The position numbers and the translations under genes are program-made. A stretch of 64,000 bases of DNA, from the NCBI GenBank assembly GCA_016195665.1, contig JACPZD010000001.1, positions 1-64,000 on the forward strand. The letters run 5' to 3'. This document shows, piece after piece, positions 26,316 to 35,694 of the stretch. The stretch comes from Gammaproteobacteria bacterium. GTDB taxonomy: Bacteria > Pseudomonadota > Gammaproteobacteria > SURF-13. The notes below the pieces were generated by a model that was not told where the DNA came from, made no database searches, and worked only from the letters and a program-made list of their open reading frames with translations. Position 1 is the stretch's first letter. Each line of letters opens with the position of its first letter.

Positions 26316-26422
26316 GATGGCCTTCCCTACTATAGGGGTATCAACCCTACGAAGTGCAAGTTGTATGCCACTAATGGAGATGATGCCGGGAGGCTCATGA
26401 TCTCTTGGGATGTAAAAACACC

Positions 26423-26485
26423 ACTGCGGAGGGCGCGGGGGAGAAAGACGAACCGTTTCGATTCATCTGCGTCCTCCGCGGTAAA
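26423..26485. repeat. Partial family A repeat (interior only)
   Basis: CTGCGGAGGGCGCGGGGGAG and CTGCGTCCTCCGCGGTAAA match the interior of family A; both terminal repeats are lacking. It lies upstream of the di-haem peroxidase gene. Confidence 0.5.
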
Positions 26486-26565
26486 TCGTATCTATCTTTA
26501 TACGTCTCTGTGGTCAAAAAACCTTTGACCCCGATGGGCGCAGTCACGATTATTCAGTTATGAAT

Positions 26566-26866
26566 CTACCCCTGCGAATGCAAGCGCCTGCCGTCGCGCA
26601 ACAGGGCTGCGACGTCCGCCGCCGGCATGGGCGGGCTGAACAAATAGCCCTGCATTTCGTCACATTTTAGCTCTCTCAAAAATTTTAGCTGCTCCAGGGT
26701 TTCCACACCTTCGGCAATGACGTTCAGCTTCAGGCTGTGACCTAACGCGATAATGGCGGCGACTATCGCGGCGTCTTCCGGATTGATCGAGAGGTCACAC
26801 ACGAACGATTGATCTATCTTCAAACCGTATAACGGAAAGTGCTTGAGATAATTTAAGGGATCTCTG
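26566..26866 (-). pseudogene. EAL-domain remnant (C-terminal part)
   Basis: Encodes only the last ~100 residues of an EAL c-di-GMP phosphodiesterase: NYLKHFPLYGLKIDQSFV, then AIVAAIIALGH, VIAEGVET and the QGYLFSPP ending. The residues before NYLKHF are missing, and a family D element lies directly upstream. Together with the receiver remnant at 26997-27123 it looks like one former receiver-EAL regulator that has lost its middle. The ATG at 26823 is internal to the domain. Confidence 0.8.
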
Positions 26867-26996
26867 ATTTATTCATACTGAACCGCCAAGATGCCAAGAA
26901 CGCCAAGATTTTTCCTTACAATTCAAGCTCTTTTCTTGGCGGCCTTGGCGCCTTGGCGGTTGGCGATATATTTTTCAGAGCTTCCTTTATTATTCG
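26856..26996. mobile_element. MITE-like element, family D, copy 2
   Basis: 141 bp flanked by TTA (26853-26855 and 26997-26999). Ends AGGGATCTCTGATTTATTCAT and, inverted, AGGAAGCTCTG. The interior is an inverted repeat of AACCGCCAAGATGCCAAG against CTTGGCGCCTTGGCGGTT. It lies exactly between the receiver and EAL remnants. Confidence 0.6.
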
Positions 26997-27123
26997 CCAA
27001 TAGCGCCAGCGCTGCAGCAGCGCTGTTCGCCGTCAGCACCCGGTAACCGTCCTGATGGAGCAGTCGCACCAACGACGCAGTGATGTTTTCCTCGTCATCG
27101 ACAAGCAGAATTGTTTTATTCAT
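26997..27123 (-). pseudogene. Receiver-domain remnant (N-terminal part)
   Basis: Starts MNKTILLVDDEENITASLV and keeps about 42 receiver residues up to LALLANN. It then runs into the family D element, so the phospho-acceptor Asp is absent. The frame continues through the element to a stop at 26923. It resembles the receivers of the HD-GYP and coiled-coil regulators next door. Confidence 0.75.
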
Positions 27124-27231
27124 AGATGTACGTGACTCACTCAACCCAACATTAAGCAGCATATGGCATGCCAATGTATGGGCAGGCTTTTCACCATGGA
27201 GGACGCAGGGGAAAACAAACTATATTTAATC

Positions 27232-27367
27232 TTAGAACTTATCCATAAATAATTTACCGCAGAGGGCGCAGAGGAATCAAGAAGGATTTGTTTCTCCTCC
27301 GCGTCCTCCGCGGTGAAGCTTTTTCACCGCAAGGGACACAGGGGAACTATTTATGGATATGCTCTTA
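27232..27367. mobile_element. MITE-like element, family A, copy 2 (with flanking TTA)
   Basis: Identical over 137 bp (27231-27367) to copy 1 at 16303-16439, 11 kb away. Element 27235-27364 is bounded by TTA at 27232-27234 and 27365-27367. Degenerate family A words also lie on both sides (about 27196-27215 and 27372-27388), so this spot has taken repeats more than once. Confidence 0.75.
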
Positions 27368-27417
27368 TTCTTCTGCGCCCTCTGCGTTGACAGTTTTATC
27401 GGGCTCTAACGCGTACA

Positions 27418-28533
27418 TCAGGCACGCGGCGCAGCGCTCTTGGCGGTGATACGCCAATCACGGCCTACCGCGCGGATTTCTGTAATCTCGAGCTCGATAC
27501 GCTCCATCAACTTCTCGATGTCAGGTTGCAAATGAACAAGCCCGCGCGCGCTGTCGCCGAGCAGCGTGGGCGCCATGTAAATGACGATCTCATCAATCAG
27601 GCCGGCTTGGAGCAGGGCGCCGCTTAGGATGGGACCGGCTTCGACCAAAACCTCATTGATCTCGCGCTGCGCCGCTAAGTAGCTCAATACCGCAGCCAAG
27701 TCCACGTGGCTGCCCGCAGCGGGCAAGGTTACGAGCTTTGCACCCGCTTGCTGCAAGGGTTCCATTAGTTCGCGTTCCCGGCTGGCGGTAAACACCAAGG
27801 TCTCTCCGGGCTCCTTAAACAAACGAGCCTTAGGCGTGATGCGCAGGCGCGAGTCCAGCACTACGCGCAAGGGGTGGGTGGGGATCTCGACACCTAGCAC
27901 TTCCGGTCTTACCGTAAGACGTGGATCGTCGGCCAGCACGGTGTTAATCCCCGTCATGATCGCGCCGCTCCGTGCGCGCCAACGCTGTACGTCGGCGCGC
28001 GCGGCCTCACCCGTGATCCACCTGCTTTCGCCTGTGGCGGTGGCGGTGCGGCCATCGAGCGTCATCGCAAGTTTGCAGCGCACATAAGGACGCTGTTTCC
28101 GCATGCGCATGATAAAACCGGGGTTTAATTTTTCGGCCTCGGATTCGAGCATGCCGGTTTCTACCCGTATTCCCGCACGCTTAAGTTGCTCCAAGCCCAG
28201 GCCCGCGATCCTGGGATTGGGATCTATCATCGCCACTACCACGCGGGCGACGCCGGCCTGAACCAGGGCATCCGTGCAGGGCGGCGTACGGCCGTGATGA
28301 CAGCAAGGCTCCAGTGTCACATAAGCAGTCGCGCCGCGGGCGCCTTCACCGGCTTGTTGCAGAGCGTGGATCTCGGCGTGCGGTTCCCCGGCGCGCTCGT
28401 GCCAACCTTCGCCGACGATTTTGCCGTCACGCACCAGCACGCAACCGACACGCGGGTTGGGGTGAGTAGTATAAAGGCCGCGCGCCGCGAGTTGTAAGGC
28501 ACGAGCCATGTACTCGTAATCCGCGCGGCTCAT
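27418..28533 (-). CDS. ribD: Bifunctional riboflavin deaminase-reductase
   Basis: Second and third steps of riboflavin synthesis from GTP. 371 aa: zinc deaminase domain 1-145 with HAE (52-54) and [12 protein letters not shown] (zinc ligands C77 and C86); reductase domain ~148-365 with [20 protein letters not shown] and VEAGP. It overlaps nrdR by ATGA. The next rib gene, ribE, lies about 9 kb downstream behind the signalling genes. Confidence 0.96.
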   Translation of the reverse strand: MSRADYEYMARALQLAARGLYTTHPNPRVGCVLVRDGKIVGEGWHERAGEPHAEIHALQQAGEGARGATAYVTLEPCCHHGRTPPCTDALVQAGVARVVVAMIDPNPRIAGLGLEQLKRAGIRVETGMLESEAEKLNPGFIMRMRKQRPYVRCKLAMTLDGRTATATGESRWITGEAARADVQRWRARSGAIMTGINTVLADDPRLTVRPEVLGVEIPTHPLRVVLDSRLRITPKARLFKEPGETLVFTASRERELMEPLQQAGAKLVTLPAAGSHVDLAAVLSYLAAQREINEVLVEAGPILSGALLQAGLIDEIVIYMAPTLLGDSARGLVHLQPDIEKLMERIELEITEIRAVGRDWRITAKSAAPRA

Positions 28534-29042
28534 GCGTCCTTCTTGGGGGGGTCTACAGGCAGGGTCAGTTGTTTCTTGGCCTCGGGCGAGGGCTCACGCT
28601 CCAAGCGTTCGATCTCCTCGCGGAAGGCGTGCACATCTTCAAAGCTGCGGTACACCGAGGCGAAGCGCACATAGGCGACGTGATCGAGGGCGCGCAGCTC
28701 CTCCATCACCCACTCCCCCAGCAAGCGCGAAGGAATCTCCCGTTCCCCGCTGGCGCGCAGTTTGTGTTCGATGTGCTGAATAGCGGCTTCGATCTTGGCC
28801 ATCGGCACCGGCCGCTTTTGCAAGGCGAGCAGCATACCTGCACGCAGTTTCTCCTCATCGAACGCCACCCGTTCACCGCCGCGCTTGATGATGTGTGGCA
28901 TCGTCAATTGCGCGGACTCGAAGGTAGTGAAGCGCTCCCCGCAACTCAGACACTCGCGCCGTCTGCGTACCTGCTCGCCCTCATTAGCGAGGCGGGAATC
29001 TATGACCTTGGTGTCTTCAGCCCCGCAGAATGGACAGCGCAT
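28530..29042 (-). CDS. nrdR: Transcriptional repressor NrdR
   Basis: Zinc-ribbon/ATP-cone repressor of ribonucleotide reductase genes that senses ATP/dATP. 170 aa, slightly longer than usual because of a charged C-terminal tail. Zinc cysteines C3, C6, C31 and C34 (MRCPFCG and [10 protein letters not shown]); the ATP-cone at about 49-139 begins [13 protein letters not shown]. It lies between glyA and ribD, the conserved position. Confidence 0.96.
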   Translation of the reverse strand: MRCPFCGAEDTKVIDSRLANEGEQVRRRRECLSCGERFTTFESAQLTMPHIIKRGGERVAFDEEKLRAGMLLALQKRPVPMAKIEAAIQHIEHKLRASGEREIPSRLLGEWVMEELRALDHVAYVRFASVYRSFEDVHAFREEIERLEREPSPEAKKQLTLPVDPPKKDA

Positions 29043-29114
29043 GACTTTCTCAGGGATTAGGGGCTAGGAGTTAAGGGTAGGGGCTAGGGAAAAGAAAAGC
29101 CTGCCCCCCAGTCC

Positions 29115-30371
29115 CTAGTTAGCATAAACAGGCAAGCGCCGGCAGATATCCAGTGCCTTTTGCTTCACCGCGGCAATGGTGGCGGCATTGTTCAGATCAT
29201 CCAACACATCGCAAATCCAGCCCGCCAGGTTACGCGCGTCGTCTTCGTTGAAGCCGCGTGTAGTCATCGCCGGCGTGCCGATGCGGATGCCGCTGGTGAC
29301 AAACGGCGATTGCGGATCATTCGGCACGGCGTTTTTATTGACCGTGATGTTGGCGGAACCCAGTGCCGCCTCGGCGTCTTTGCCGGTGAGACCCTTGTTC
29401 ACCAGATCCACCAGGAACAGGTGATTGTCGGTGCCGCCGGAGACGACGTTATATCCGCGCTGCATCATCACCGCCGCCATGGCACGGGCGTTGGTCAGCA
29501 CCTGTTGCTGATAGGTCTTGAACTCCGGGTCTAGCGCCTCCTTGAAGGCCACCGCCTTGGCGGCGATCACGTGCATCAGCGGTCCGCCCTGGATGCCGGG
29601 GAACACGATGGAGTTGAGCTTTTTTTCGATCTCGGGGTTGGCGCGCGCGAGGATCACGCCGCCGCGCGGCCCGCGCAGGGTTTTATGCGTCGTGGAGGTC
29701 GTCACATCCGCGATATTGACCGGGCTTGGGTAAATGCCCGCGGCAATCAAGCCTGCCGGATGCGCGATGTCTACAAATAGATACGCGCCGATCTTGTCGG
29801 CGATGGCGCGAAAACGCTGCCAGTCCACCACGCGCGAGTAGGCGCTGAACCCGGCCACCACCATTTTAGGCTTGTGTTCGAGCGCGAGCCTTTCGACCTG
29901 TTCGTAATCAATTTCGCCGGTTGCCGGATCAAGGCCGTATTGCACGGCGTTATAAATCTTGCCGGAAAAATTCACCTTGGCGCCGTGGGTGAGGTGGCCG
30001 CCGTGCGCGAGGCTCATACCGAGTATCGTGTCGCCGGGCTGGAGCAGCGCCATGTAGACCGCGGCGTTGGCCTGCGAGCCCGAGTGCGGCTGCACGTTGG
30101 CGTAATCCGCGCCGAACAATTGCTTGACGCGCTCGATCGCCAGACGCTCGGCCACATCCACATACTCGCAACCGCCGTAATAACGCTTGCCGGGGTAACC
30201 TTCGGCATATTTATTAGTCAATACCGAGCCCTGCGCCTCCAGCACCCGGGGGCTGGCGTAATTCTCCGAGGCGATCAGTTCGATGTGGTCTTCCTGACGC
30301 TTACTCTCCGCCTGCATCGCCGTCCATAACTCGTCATCGAAACCGGCGATCTTCATACTTTTTGCAAACAT
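29115..30371 (-). CDS. glyA: Serine hydroxymethyltransferase
   Basis: PLP enzyme that interconverts serine and glycine and supplies one-carbon folate units. 418 aa from ATG 30371 ([11 protein letters not shown]), preceded by AGGGAGAA. PLP-lysine region [14 protein letters not shown] (about 225-238), HSGSQAN and ASENYASP are present. The frame is open 36 codons upstream without homology. Confidence 0.97.
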   Translation of the reverse strand: MFAKSMKIAGFDDELWTAMQAESKRQEDHIELIASENYASPRVLEAQGSVLTNKYAEGYPGKRYYGGCEYVDVAERLAIERVKQLFGADYANVQPHSGSQANAAVYMALLQPGDTILGMSLAHGGHLTHGAKVNFSGKIYNAVQYGLDPATGEIDYEQVERLALEHKPKMVVAGFSAYSRVVDWQRFRAIADKIGAYLFVDIAHPAGLIAAGIYPSPVNIADVTTSTTHKTLRGPRGGVILARANPEIEKKLNSIVFPGIQGGPLMHVIAAKAVAFKEALDPEFKTYQQQVLTNARAMAAVMMQRGYNVVSGGTDNHLFLVDLVNKGLTGKDAEAALGSANITVNKNAVPNDPQSPFVTSGIRIGTPAMTTRGFNEDDARNLAGWICDVLDDLNNAATIAAVKQKALDICRRLPVYAN

Positions 30372-30467
30372 TTTTTCTCCCTGGACTGCGTGAATGGGCG
30401 TAGTGTATAAAAGGAGTGGTATTTTACACTGTATTGTTGCGCTTGACCGTGATACCCGGAGGACGCC

Positions 30468-30674
30468 ATGAAAAAGCATCTAACTGATTGTTTTAACAAC
30501 AGGATCCCTCTTTGGATATACACTACCATCATCATCCTGATACTCACCTGGTTTACCATGAGTCCCGAGATCATGCTGATGGCGGCGGTGGTCTGGTCGG
30601 TGTTGTATTGGCTGGTCGCCTATACCTGGTGCTTCCTCACGGCCAAACCGCCGGCCGATCAGCAACCAGACTAA
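30468..30674 (+). CDS. Small two-helix membrane protein, 68 aa
   Basis: Unknown function. Two hydrophobic segments (about 15-31 and 36-57) and a short polar C-terminus ending QQPD. GGAGG sits 5 bases before the ATG, and the gene is divergent from glyA. Its TAA stop (30672-30674) is also the left flanking trinucleotide of a family A element. Confidence 0.65.
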   Translation: MKKHLTDCFNNRIPLWIYTTIIILILTWFTMSPEIMLMAAVVWSVLYWLVAYTWCFLTAKPPADQQPD

Positions 30675-30812
30675 GATATCCATAAATAATTTACCGCAGA
30701 GGACGCAGAGAAATACTCTTCTCAAGAAGAGTTTATTTCTCCTCCCCGCCCTCCGTGGTGAAGCCTTTTTATAGCAAGGGACACAGGGGAACTATTTATG
30801 GATATGTTATAA
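30672..30812. mobile_element. MITE-like element, family A, copy 3 (with flanking TAA)
   Basis: Element about 30675-30809 between TAA at 30672-30674 and 30810-30812. It keeps ATATCCATAAATAATTTACC on the left, AACTATTTATGGATATG on the right and the family interior. Its left part holds the stop of the small membrane gene. Its interior supplies the stop and the last ~29 codons of dsbD on the other strand. Confidence 0.75.
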
Positions 30813-33205
30813 GAGAGAGCCCGGCGTATATGGGCCAGAAATTTTTCCGCATTGAGAAAACCGATTAGCCGGTATTCCGCGCGTTCCTTGCCGTCGGCGC
30901 CAAAAAACAAAATGGAGGGCGGGCCGATCAGGCCGAGCTGTTTAAGCAGCGCCTTATCTTGCTCGTCGTTGGCGGTCACATCGGCCCGCAGCAATGCCAC
31001 GCCGCTCAGGGCCTGCTGCACCGCCGGGTCGGAGAAGGTAAATTTCTCCATTTCCTTACAGGCGACGCACCAGTCCGCGTAGAAATCGAGCATCACCGAG
31101 CGGCCCTGCTCGCCCGCGAGCGTAATCTCCCGTTGCAGTTGCTCCACCCCCTTAACGGGCTTGAAGGCCAGGGAGGCGTGCGGAGCGGCCTCTCCACTGC
31201 GCGCGGCCGTGAGGCCCTCCAGGGGCTGGAAGACATCCTTGCCGCCGCTCGCCGCGCCCACAATCAGCGCCGCACCATACACCAATAGCACAAACCCTGC
31301 GCCCTTCCACAGCCTGCGCCAGCCGGTGGCGTCGGGCGACATTCTGTCGAGCGCGCCCATAAAGATCGCACTCACGGTAAGCAAGCCACCCCATAACAAC
31401 AAGGTCACGGCGGCGGGCAGAATGCGCTCCAGCATCCAGATCGCGACCGCCAGCAGCAGTACGCCGAACACGGCCTTGATGGTATTCATCCAGCCGCCCG
31501 CGGCGGGCAGCCACCGGCCGAGCGAGGTGCCGATCACTAACAGCGGGACACCCATACCCAGGCTCATGCTAAACAGCGCCATGCCGCCCAGCAGGGCGTC
31601 GCCCGATTGGCCAATGACAATCAGGGCGGCGGCAAGCGGCGCGGCCACGCACGGTCCCACAATCAACGCCGACAACAGACCCATCACCGCGACACCGATA
31701 AGCGTGCCGCCCTGCTGCCGGTTGCTGTGATGGCTAAGCCAGGTCTGCCAGCTCGCGGGAATCTGTATGTGATAAAGGCCGAACATCGAGAACGCCAGCA
31801 CCACGAACACCGCGCTGAAGCTGCCCAGAATCCACGGATTTTGCGAGGCGGCCTGAAGGTTTTCTCCGAACCGCCCCGCGATCACGCCGAGCACGGTGTA
31901 GGTGAACGCCATCGCCAGCACATAGACCAGCGACAACACAAAGGCCTTGCGCGGGCTCTGCTCCGCGTGCTGACCGACGATGATGCCGGAGAGGATAGGA
32001 ATCATCGGAAATACGCACGGCGTGAAGGCCAGCAAAAGGCCCAGCCCAAAGAAGGTGAGTAACGCCCACCCGATATGACCGCTCGTCAGCACCCGCGCCA
32101 GCCGGTCCTGCTCGGCCACGGCGGGCGGAGCGGCGGACGATAGCGCGGCAGCCGCAGCGGCGGGCAGATCCAGGGACACGGTCTTGGTCATGGGCGGATA
32201 ACAAAAACCGGTCTCGGCGCAACCTTGATATTTGGCCTCGAGATGAATCTCCGCCGATGCTCCGGTGGTGCGCTGCAACGGAATAGCCACGGCCACCTGG
32301 TCGTGATACACCCAGGTCTTGCCCATAGTCTCATCGGTCTTGGGCTCGGCGGCCGGAAACTGCGGCGCGCCCAACTGCACATCGCCCATGTCGTTCACCA
32401 AACGAAAGGCGAATTTGTCGCGGTAGAGATAATAATCCTTGGCGATCTGCCAGCGTGCGACCAGCGTGTGGCCGTCCACCGCCTCGACGGTGAGCGCATA
32501 GGCCCGGTCGGGTTCGAGGAATGTATTTGCCGGGTTATTGAACCCGAGGCCCGCGCCGAGCTTGGCGCCGAGATTGTTCAGAAATTGGGATACCGGATGA
32601 GCGTCCGCAGCACCTTGCGACTGCACCGCCGGCAAGGTCAGCGTGAGCTTTTGCGTCTGCGGCGGATAACATACGCCCACATCGGCGCAGCCCTGCGAGA
32701 CCGTCGCCAGCGCAATCTCCGTGACACCCGGATCGCTGCGGGTGATGGGAATATCCACGCTCACTTGATGACGGTAGATTTCCATCTCGCCGAAGAACTC
32801 ATCGGTCTTTTTCTTGCCACGCGGAAAATTCGGCGCCCCCAGCGTCACGCCGGGTGTATCGGTCGTAAATTTGAAACGTTCACGGTAGAGGTAATAGCCG
32901 TCGGCGATGTCCCACTGCACGCGCAGCATCTGCGCGTCTTTCGTCTCGGCGCTGAGCTTAAAGGCCTGCTCAACAGGCAGCAACTCATCGGGATTCACGG
33001 CCGCTGCCAGACCGCCCCAGCCTGCAAGCACCACCCACAGCATGCCTATCCATGAACCTGCGGCCGAAGGCCGCACCGACTTCCCCTCTCCCCTTGGGAG
33101 AGGGTGGCCCGAAGGGCCGGGTGAAGAAGAGATCGCCCGGTTCATGGGCTCAATTCGCGGCAGCAGCATGGCCGGGCGGTCTTTCACTTTACGACTGAGT
33201 TTCAC
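30722..33205 (-). CDS. dsbD: Thiol:disulfide interchange protein DsbD
   Basis: Inner-membrane electron conduit from thioredoxin to periplasmic thiol reductases. Open frame 827 aa; the mature protein probably starts near M55 (33043), where the signal peptide begins. Two tandem nDsbD (alpha) domains, about 70-200 and 225-350, each with QGCA..G.CYPP; eight-helix beta domain ~380-660; C-terminal thioredoxin domain with WCVAC. Both ends carry repeat-derived sequence: the first ~54 codons overlap a CCCTCTCCC-type palindrome and the last ~29 lie in a family A element. cutA is directly upstream. Confidence 0.92.
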   Translation of the reverse strand: MKLSRKVKDRPAMLLPRIEPMNRAISSSPGPSGHPLPRGEGKSVRPSAAGSWIGMLWVVLAGWGGLAAAVNPDELLPVEQAFKLSAETKDAQMLRVQWDIADGYYLYRERFKFTTDTPGVTLGAPNFPRGKKKTDEFFGEMEIYRHQVSVDIPITRSDPGVTEIALATVSQGCADVGVCYPPQTQKLTLTLPAVQSQGAADAHPVSQFLNNLGAKLGAGLGFNNPANTFLEPDRAYALTVEAVDGHTLVARWQIAKDYYLYRDKFAFRLVNDMGDVQLGAPQFPAAEPKTDETMGKTWVYHDQVAVAIPLQRTTGASAEIHLEAKYQGCAETGFCYPPMTKTVSLDLPAAAAAALSSAAPPAVAEQDRLARVLTSGHIGWALLTFFGLGLLLAFTPCVFPMIPILSGIIVGQHAEQSPRKAFVLSLVYVLAMAFTYTVLGVIAGRFGENLQAASQNPWILGSFSAVFVVLAFSMFGLYHIQIPASWQTWLSHHSNRQQGGTLIGVAVMGLLSALIVGPCVAAPLAAALIVIGQSGDALLGGMALFSMSLGMGVPLLVIGTSLGRWLPAAGGWMNTIKAVFGVLLLAVAIWMLERILPAAVTLLLWGGLLTVSAIFMGALDRMSPDATGWRRLWKGAGFVLLVYGAALIVGAASGGKDVFQPLEGLTAARSGEAAPHASLAFKPVKGVEQLQREITLAGEQGRSVMLDFYADWCVACKEMEKFTFSDPAVQQALSGVALLRADVTANDEQDKALLKQLGLIGPPSILFFGADGKERAEYRLIGFLNAEKFLAHIRRALSYNISINSSPVSLAIKRLHHGGRGGEINSS
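33065..33140. repeat. Palindromic CCCTCTCCC repeat (family G) at the dsbD 5' end
   Basis: CCCCTCTCCCCTTGGGAGAGGG followed by GGCCCGAAGGGCC, two hairpins in the gap between cutA and the likely dsbD start. It is translated in frame only if dsbD starts upstream of 33043. Confidence 0.55.
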
Positions 33206-33506
33206 TACCGATCCACTCCAGGTAAGCAGTCAATCCGGCGCTGATAGGCACAGCGATAATTTCCGGCAGTTCATACGGGTGCATACCGCGCAGCACGGTT
33301 TCCAGCTCCGCATAGACCGCCACCGGCGATTTAATCATCAGCAACACTTCCGTGCCGTTCTCGCGCTTTCCCTTCCAATTATAAATCGACCGCAGACCGG
33401 GGACGATGTTGATGCAGGCGGCCAGGCGCTGGTCCAGCAGCGCATTGGCGATACGCTCCGCCGTCTCTTCATCCGGGCAGGTATTGAGCACGATGTGATA
33501 GGTCAT
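33189..33506 (-). CDS. cutA: Divalent-cation tolerance protein CutA
   Basis: Small trimeric PII-like protein, 105 aa, full length. NTCPDEETAERIA, CINIVPGLRSIYNWKGK and YELPEIIAVPI are family hallmarks. Linkage of cutA to dsbD is classical in Gammaproteobacteria. Its start overlaps the hydrolase gene by 4 bases. Confidence 0.94.
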   Translation of the reverse strand: MTYHIVLNTCPDEETAERIANALLDQRLAACINIVPGLRSIYNWKGKRENGTEVLLMIKSPVAVYAELETVLRGMHPYELPEIIAVPISAGLTAYLEWIGSETQS

Positions 33507-34318
33507 TGGGTTTTTTCAGGGCGCCCTTCAAACCTTTCCAGCCACTTCGCCACCCGTTCCACCAGCGCCTGGTCGTGATTCATGAAATAGTGATTGGCCT
33601 CCGGGATTTGTTCCTGTTCATAATCCTTGTTGCCCGCCTTCTCCGCCGCCGCCAGCCGCTCGGGCGCCGAACCGGTCACGGTCTTTGCGTCCTGGCCGCC
33701 GTAAATATCCAATATCGGCAAGGTTAATTTGGCCAGCGCATTAGGCGTATACAGGCGCGGGTCGAGGGTATTGAGGGTGCCGCTCAACACCGGCGCATTC
33801 ATGGCGATGCCGACAAAACCCGCGACGCCGTGCTTAGGCTCGCTCGCCAGGAAGACCGTGCCCATCGCGGCGCCCATGTCGTGACCGATCAGCACGATGC
33901 GACGGATGCCCTTGCCGCGCAAAAACTCGATACCGGCGCGGATGCGCTGCGGCGTTTCATCCATGATGGGACCGAAGGCCGTGAGCGGCGCATTCTGCGG
34001 CAGCAGCGGCATCTGCAACGAGAGCGTCGTCCAGCCGTGTTCGGGCAACACCCGTCGCAGCGGCGAGATCACATCCGGCCAGTCGGGATTGAGGCCCGCG
34101 TCGTGCATGAGTATCACACCGCCTTTGGGTTTCGCCGCCGGATTGTAGAGCGCGAGAAACTTGTCCGCTTTCACCTTCAGCCACACCGCCTCGCCTATCA
34201 TCTGGCTATCGAGAATTTGATTCGCCCAGCGTTGTTCGCGCTGTTTGAAACTTGCTGCGCTATACGCCGCATACGCGAGCAGCGTGGCCGTCAAAGCGAT
34301 CTGTACGATTCTATTCAC
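33503..34318 (-). CDS. DUF3530-like alpha/beta hydrolase fold protein
   Basis: 271 aa with an N-terminal signal peptide or anchor (about 1-22). Hydrolase core with ILMHDAGLNPDW (about 69-80) and nucleophile-elbow sequence GHDMGAA, in which Asp replaces the usual Ser, then DIYGGQDAKTV and a final NHYFM with the catalytic-type His. It could be a DUF3530 member with altered chemistry or a non-enzymatic protein. It overlaps cutA by ATGA. Confidence 0.75.
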   Translation of the reverse strand: MNRIVQIALTATLLAYAAYSAASFKQREQRWANQILDSQMIGEAVWLKVKADKFLALYNPAAKPKGGVILMHDAGLNPDWPDVISPLRRVLPEHGWTTLSLQMPLLPQNAPLTAFGPIMDETPQRIRAGIEFLRGKGIRRIVLIGHDMGAAMGTVFLASEPKHGVAGFVGIAMNAPVLSGTLNTLDPRLYTPNALAKLTLPILDIYGGQDAKTVTGSAPERLAAAEKAGNKDYEQEQIPEANHYFMNHDQALVERVAKWLERFEGRPEKTQ

Positions 34319-34336
34319 GGGGCATATTCCTGTTAA

Positions 34337-35590
34337 TCATCCCTTCGGATAGTGACTGGGATAAGGCGCTCGGGAGGCGCCCGAAGCGATGGCGGCGCGG
34401 GCTATGGCGGGAGGAAGCTGGGCAATCAGACGCATATCCAGAGGTTTCGGAATAATGTACTCGGGCCCGAACTCGAGCTTGTCGAGACGATAAGCGGCCA
34501 GCACCTCGGCGGGCGCCGGTGCGTGCGCAAGCGCCGCAAGCGCATGCACCGCCGCGATTTCCATCTCTTGGGTGATGCGCCGCGCCCGCACATCGAGCGC
34601 ACCGCGGAAGATAAAGGGAAAACCCAACACGTTATTCACCTGATTGGGATAATCCGAGCGCCCGGTCGCCATGATTAAATCCGCGCGGGTTTTATGCGCC
34701 AACGCGGGGCTGATTTCCGGGTCGGGATTGGAAAGCGCGAACACGATGGGCCTCGGCGCCATCGCGGCGAGCATTTCCGGACTCACCAGATCAGGGCCGG
34801 AGACGCCGATAAACACATCCGCGCCGCGCATCGCATCGGCGAGCGAGCGTTCCGGGCAGACGCGTGCGAACTCGCGTTTATAGGGATTGAGATCACCGCG
34901 CCCGGCATGGATCACACCCTGACGATCCACCAGCAGCATCCGCGCAGGGTCAGCGCCCAGCGCCTGCAACAGGCGCATGGAAGAAATCCCCGCCGCACCC
35001 GCGCCGAGGCACACGATACGCGACTCGCCGAGAGTCTTGCCTTGCAACTCCAGGGCGTTCAGTAAACCCGCTGCGACGATGATGGCGGTGCCGTGCTGAT
35101 CGTCGTGAAATACCGGAATGGCCAGGCGTTCGATCAGCGCCCGCTCGATCTCGAAACACTGCGGCGCCGCAATGTCTTCGAGATTGATCCCGCCGAACCC
35201 CGGCGCGATGCGTGTCACGGTGTCAATAAATTCTTGCGCTGTGGCCGCGTCCACCTCGATATCGAAGACATCAATATCGGCGAACTTTTTGAACAGCACC
35301 GCCTTGCCCTCCATCACCGGCTTACCGGCCAGGGCGCCGACCTTGCCGAGACCCAACACGGCGCTGCCGTCGGTGATCACCGCGACCAGATTACCCTTGG
35401 CGGTGTAACGGTAGGCGGCCTCGGGGTCGCGCGCGATCTCGCGCACCGGCTCGGCCACACCCGGCGTGTAGGCCAGCGCCAGATCATCCTGCGTGGCGCA
35501 AGGTTTGGTGATGGCGAGCGCGATTTTGCCGGGCGTCGGCCCGGCGTGATAATCCAACGCGGCTTTTTTTAAATCCAAAGACATGCTCAA
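34337..35590 (-). CDS. NADP-type malic enzyme (short, without PTA domain)
   Basis: Oxidative decarboxylation of malate to pyruvate. 417 aa: N-terminal malic domain with [38 protein letters not shown] and [12 protein letters not shown]-binding domain with GAGAAGISS. The ~330-residue phosphotransacetylase-like tail of MaeB is absent, so it resembles the short bacterial/archaeal form. Confidence 0.93.
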   Translation of the reverse strand: MSMSLDLKKAALDYHAGPTPGKIALAITKPCATQDDLALAYTPGVAEPVREIARDPEAAYRYTAKGNLVAVITDGSAVLGLGKVGALAGKPVMEGKAVLFKKFADIDVFDIEVDAATAQEFIDTVTRIAPGFGGINLEDIAAPQCFEIERALIERLAIPVFHDDQHGTAIIVAAGLLNALELQGKTLGESRIVCLGAGAAGISSMRLLQALGADPARMLLVDRQGVIHAGRGDLNPYKREFARVCPERSLADAMRGADVFIGVSGPDLVSPEMLAAMAPRPIVFALSNPDPEISPALAHKTRADLIMATGRSDYPNQVNNVLGFPFIFRGALDVRARRITQEMEIAAVHALAALAHAPAPAEVLAAYRLDKLEFGPEYIIPKPLDMRLIAQLPPAIARAAIASGASRAPYPSHYPKG

Positions 35591-35604
35591 TCCTTAAAAA
35601 TCCT

Positions 35605-35665
35605 CTCCGCAGAGGGCGCAGAGAATTCAAAGAACTTGATTCTCCTCCGCGTCCTCTGCGGTGAA
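35605..35665. repeat. Partial family A repeat (interior only)
   Basis: CCGCAGAGGGCGCAGAGAAT and CTCCGCGTCCTCTGCGGTGA match the family A interior; no TTA-flanked ends. It lies between the M48 peptidase and the malic enzyme. Confidence 0.5.
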
Positions 35666-35694
35666 TTGTTTTTGTTATGACCCGCTAGTTTATC

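Noticed and set aside
16303-27367. Composite transposon bounded by the two identical family A copies
   Set aside because: The interval includes ribBA and ribE, which belong to the resident operon, and the elements carry no transposase. Identity alone does not show joint mobility.
32225-33055. 276-codon open frame antisense to dsbD
   Set aside because: There is no recognisable protein, and the dsbD domains are clear on the other strand.
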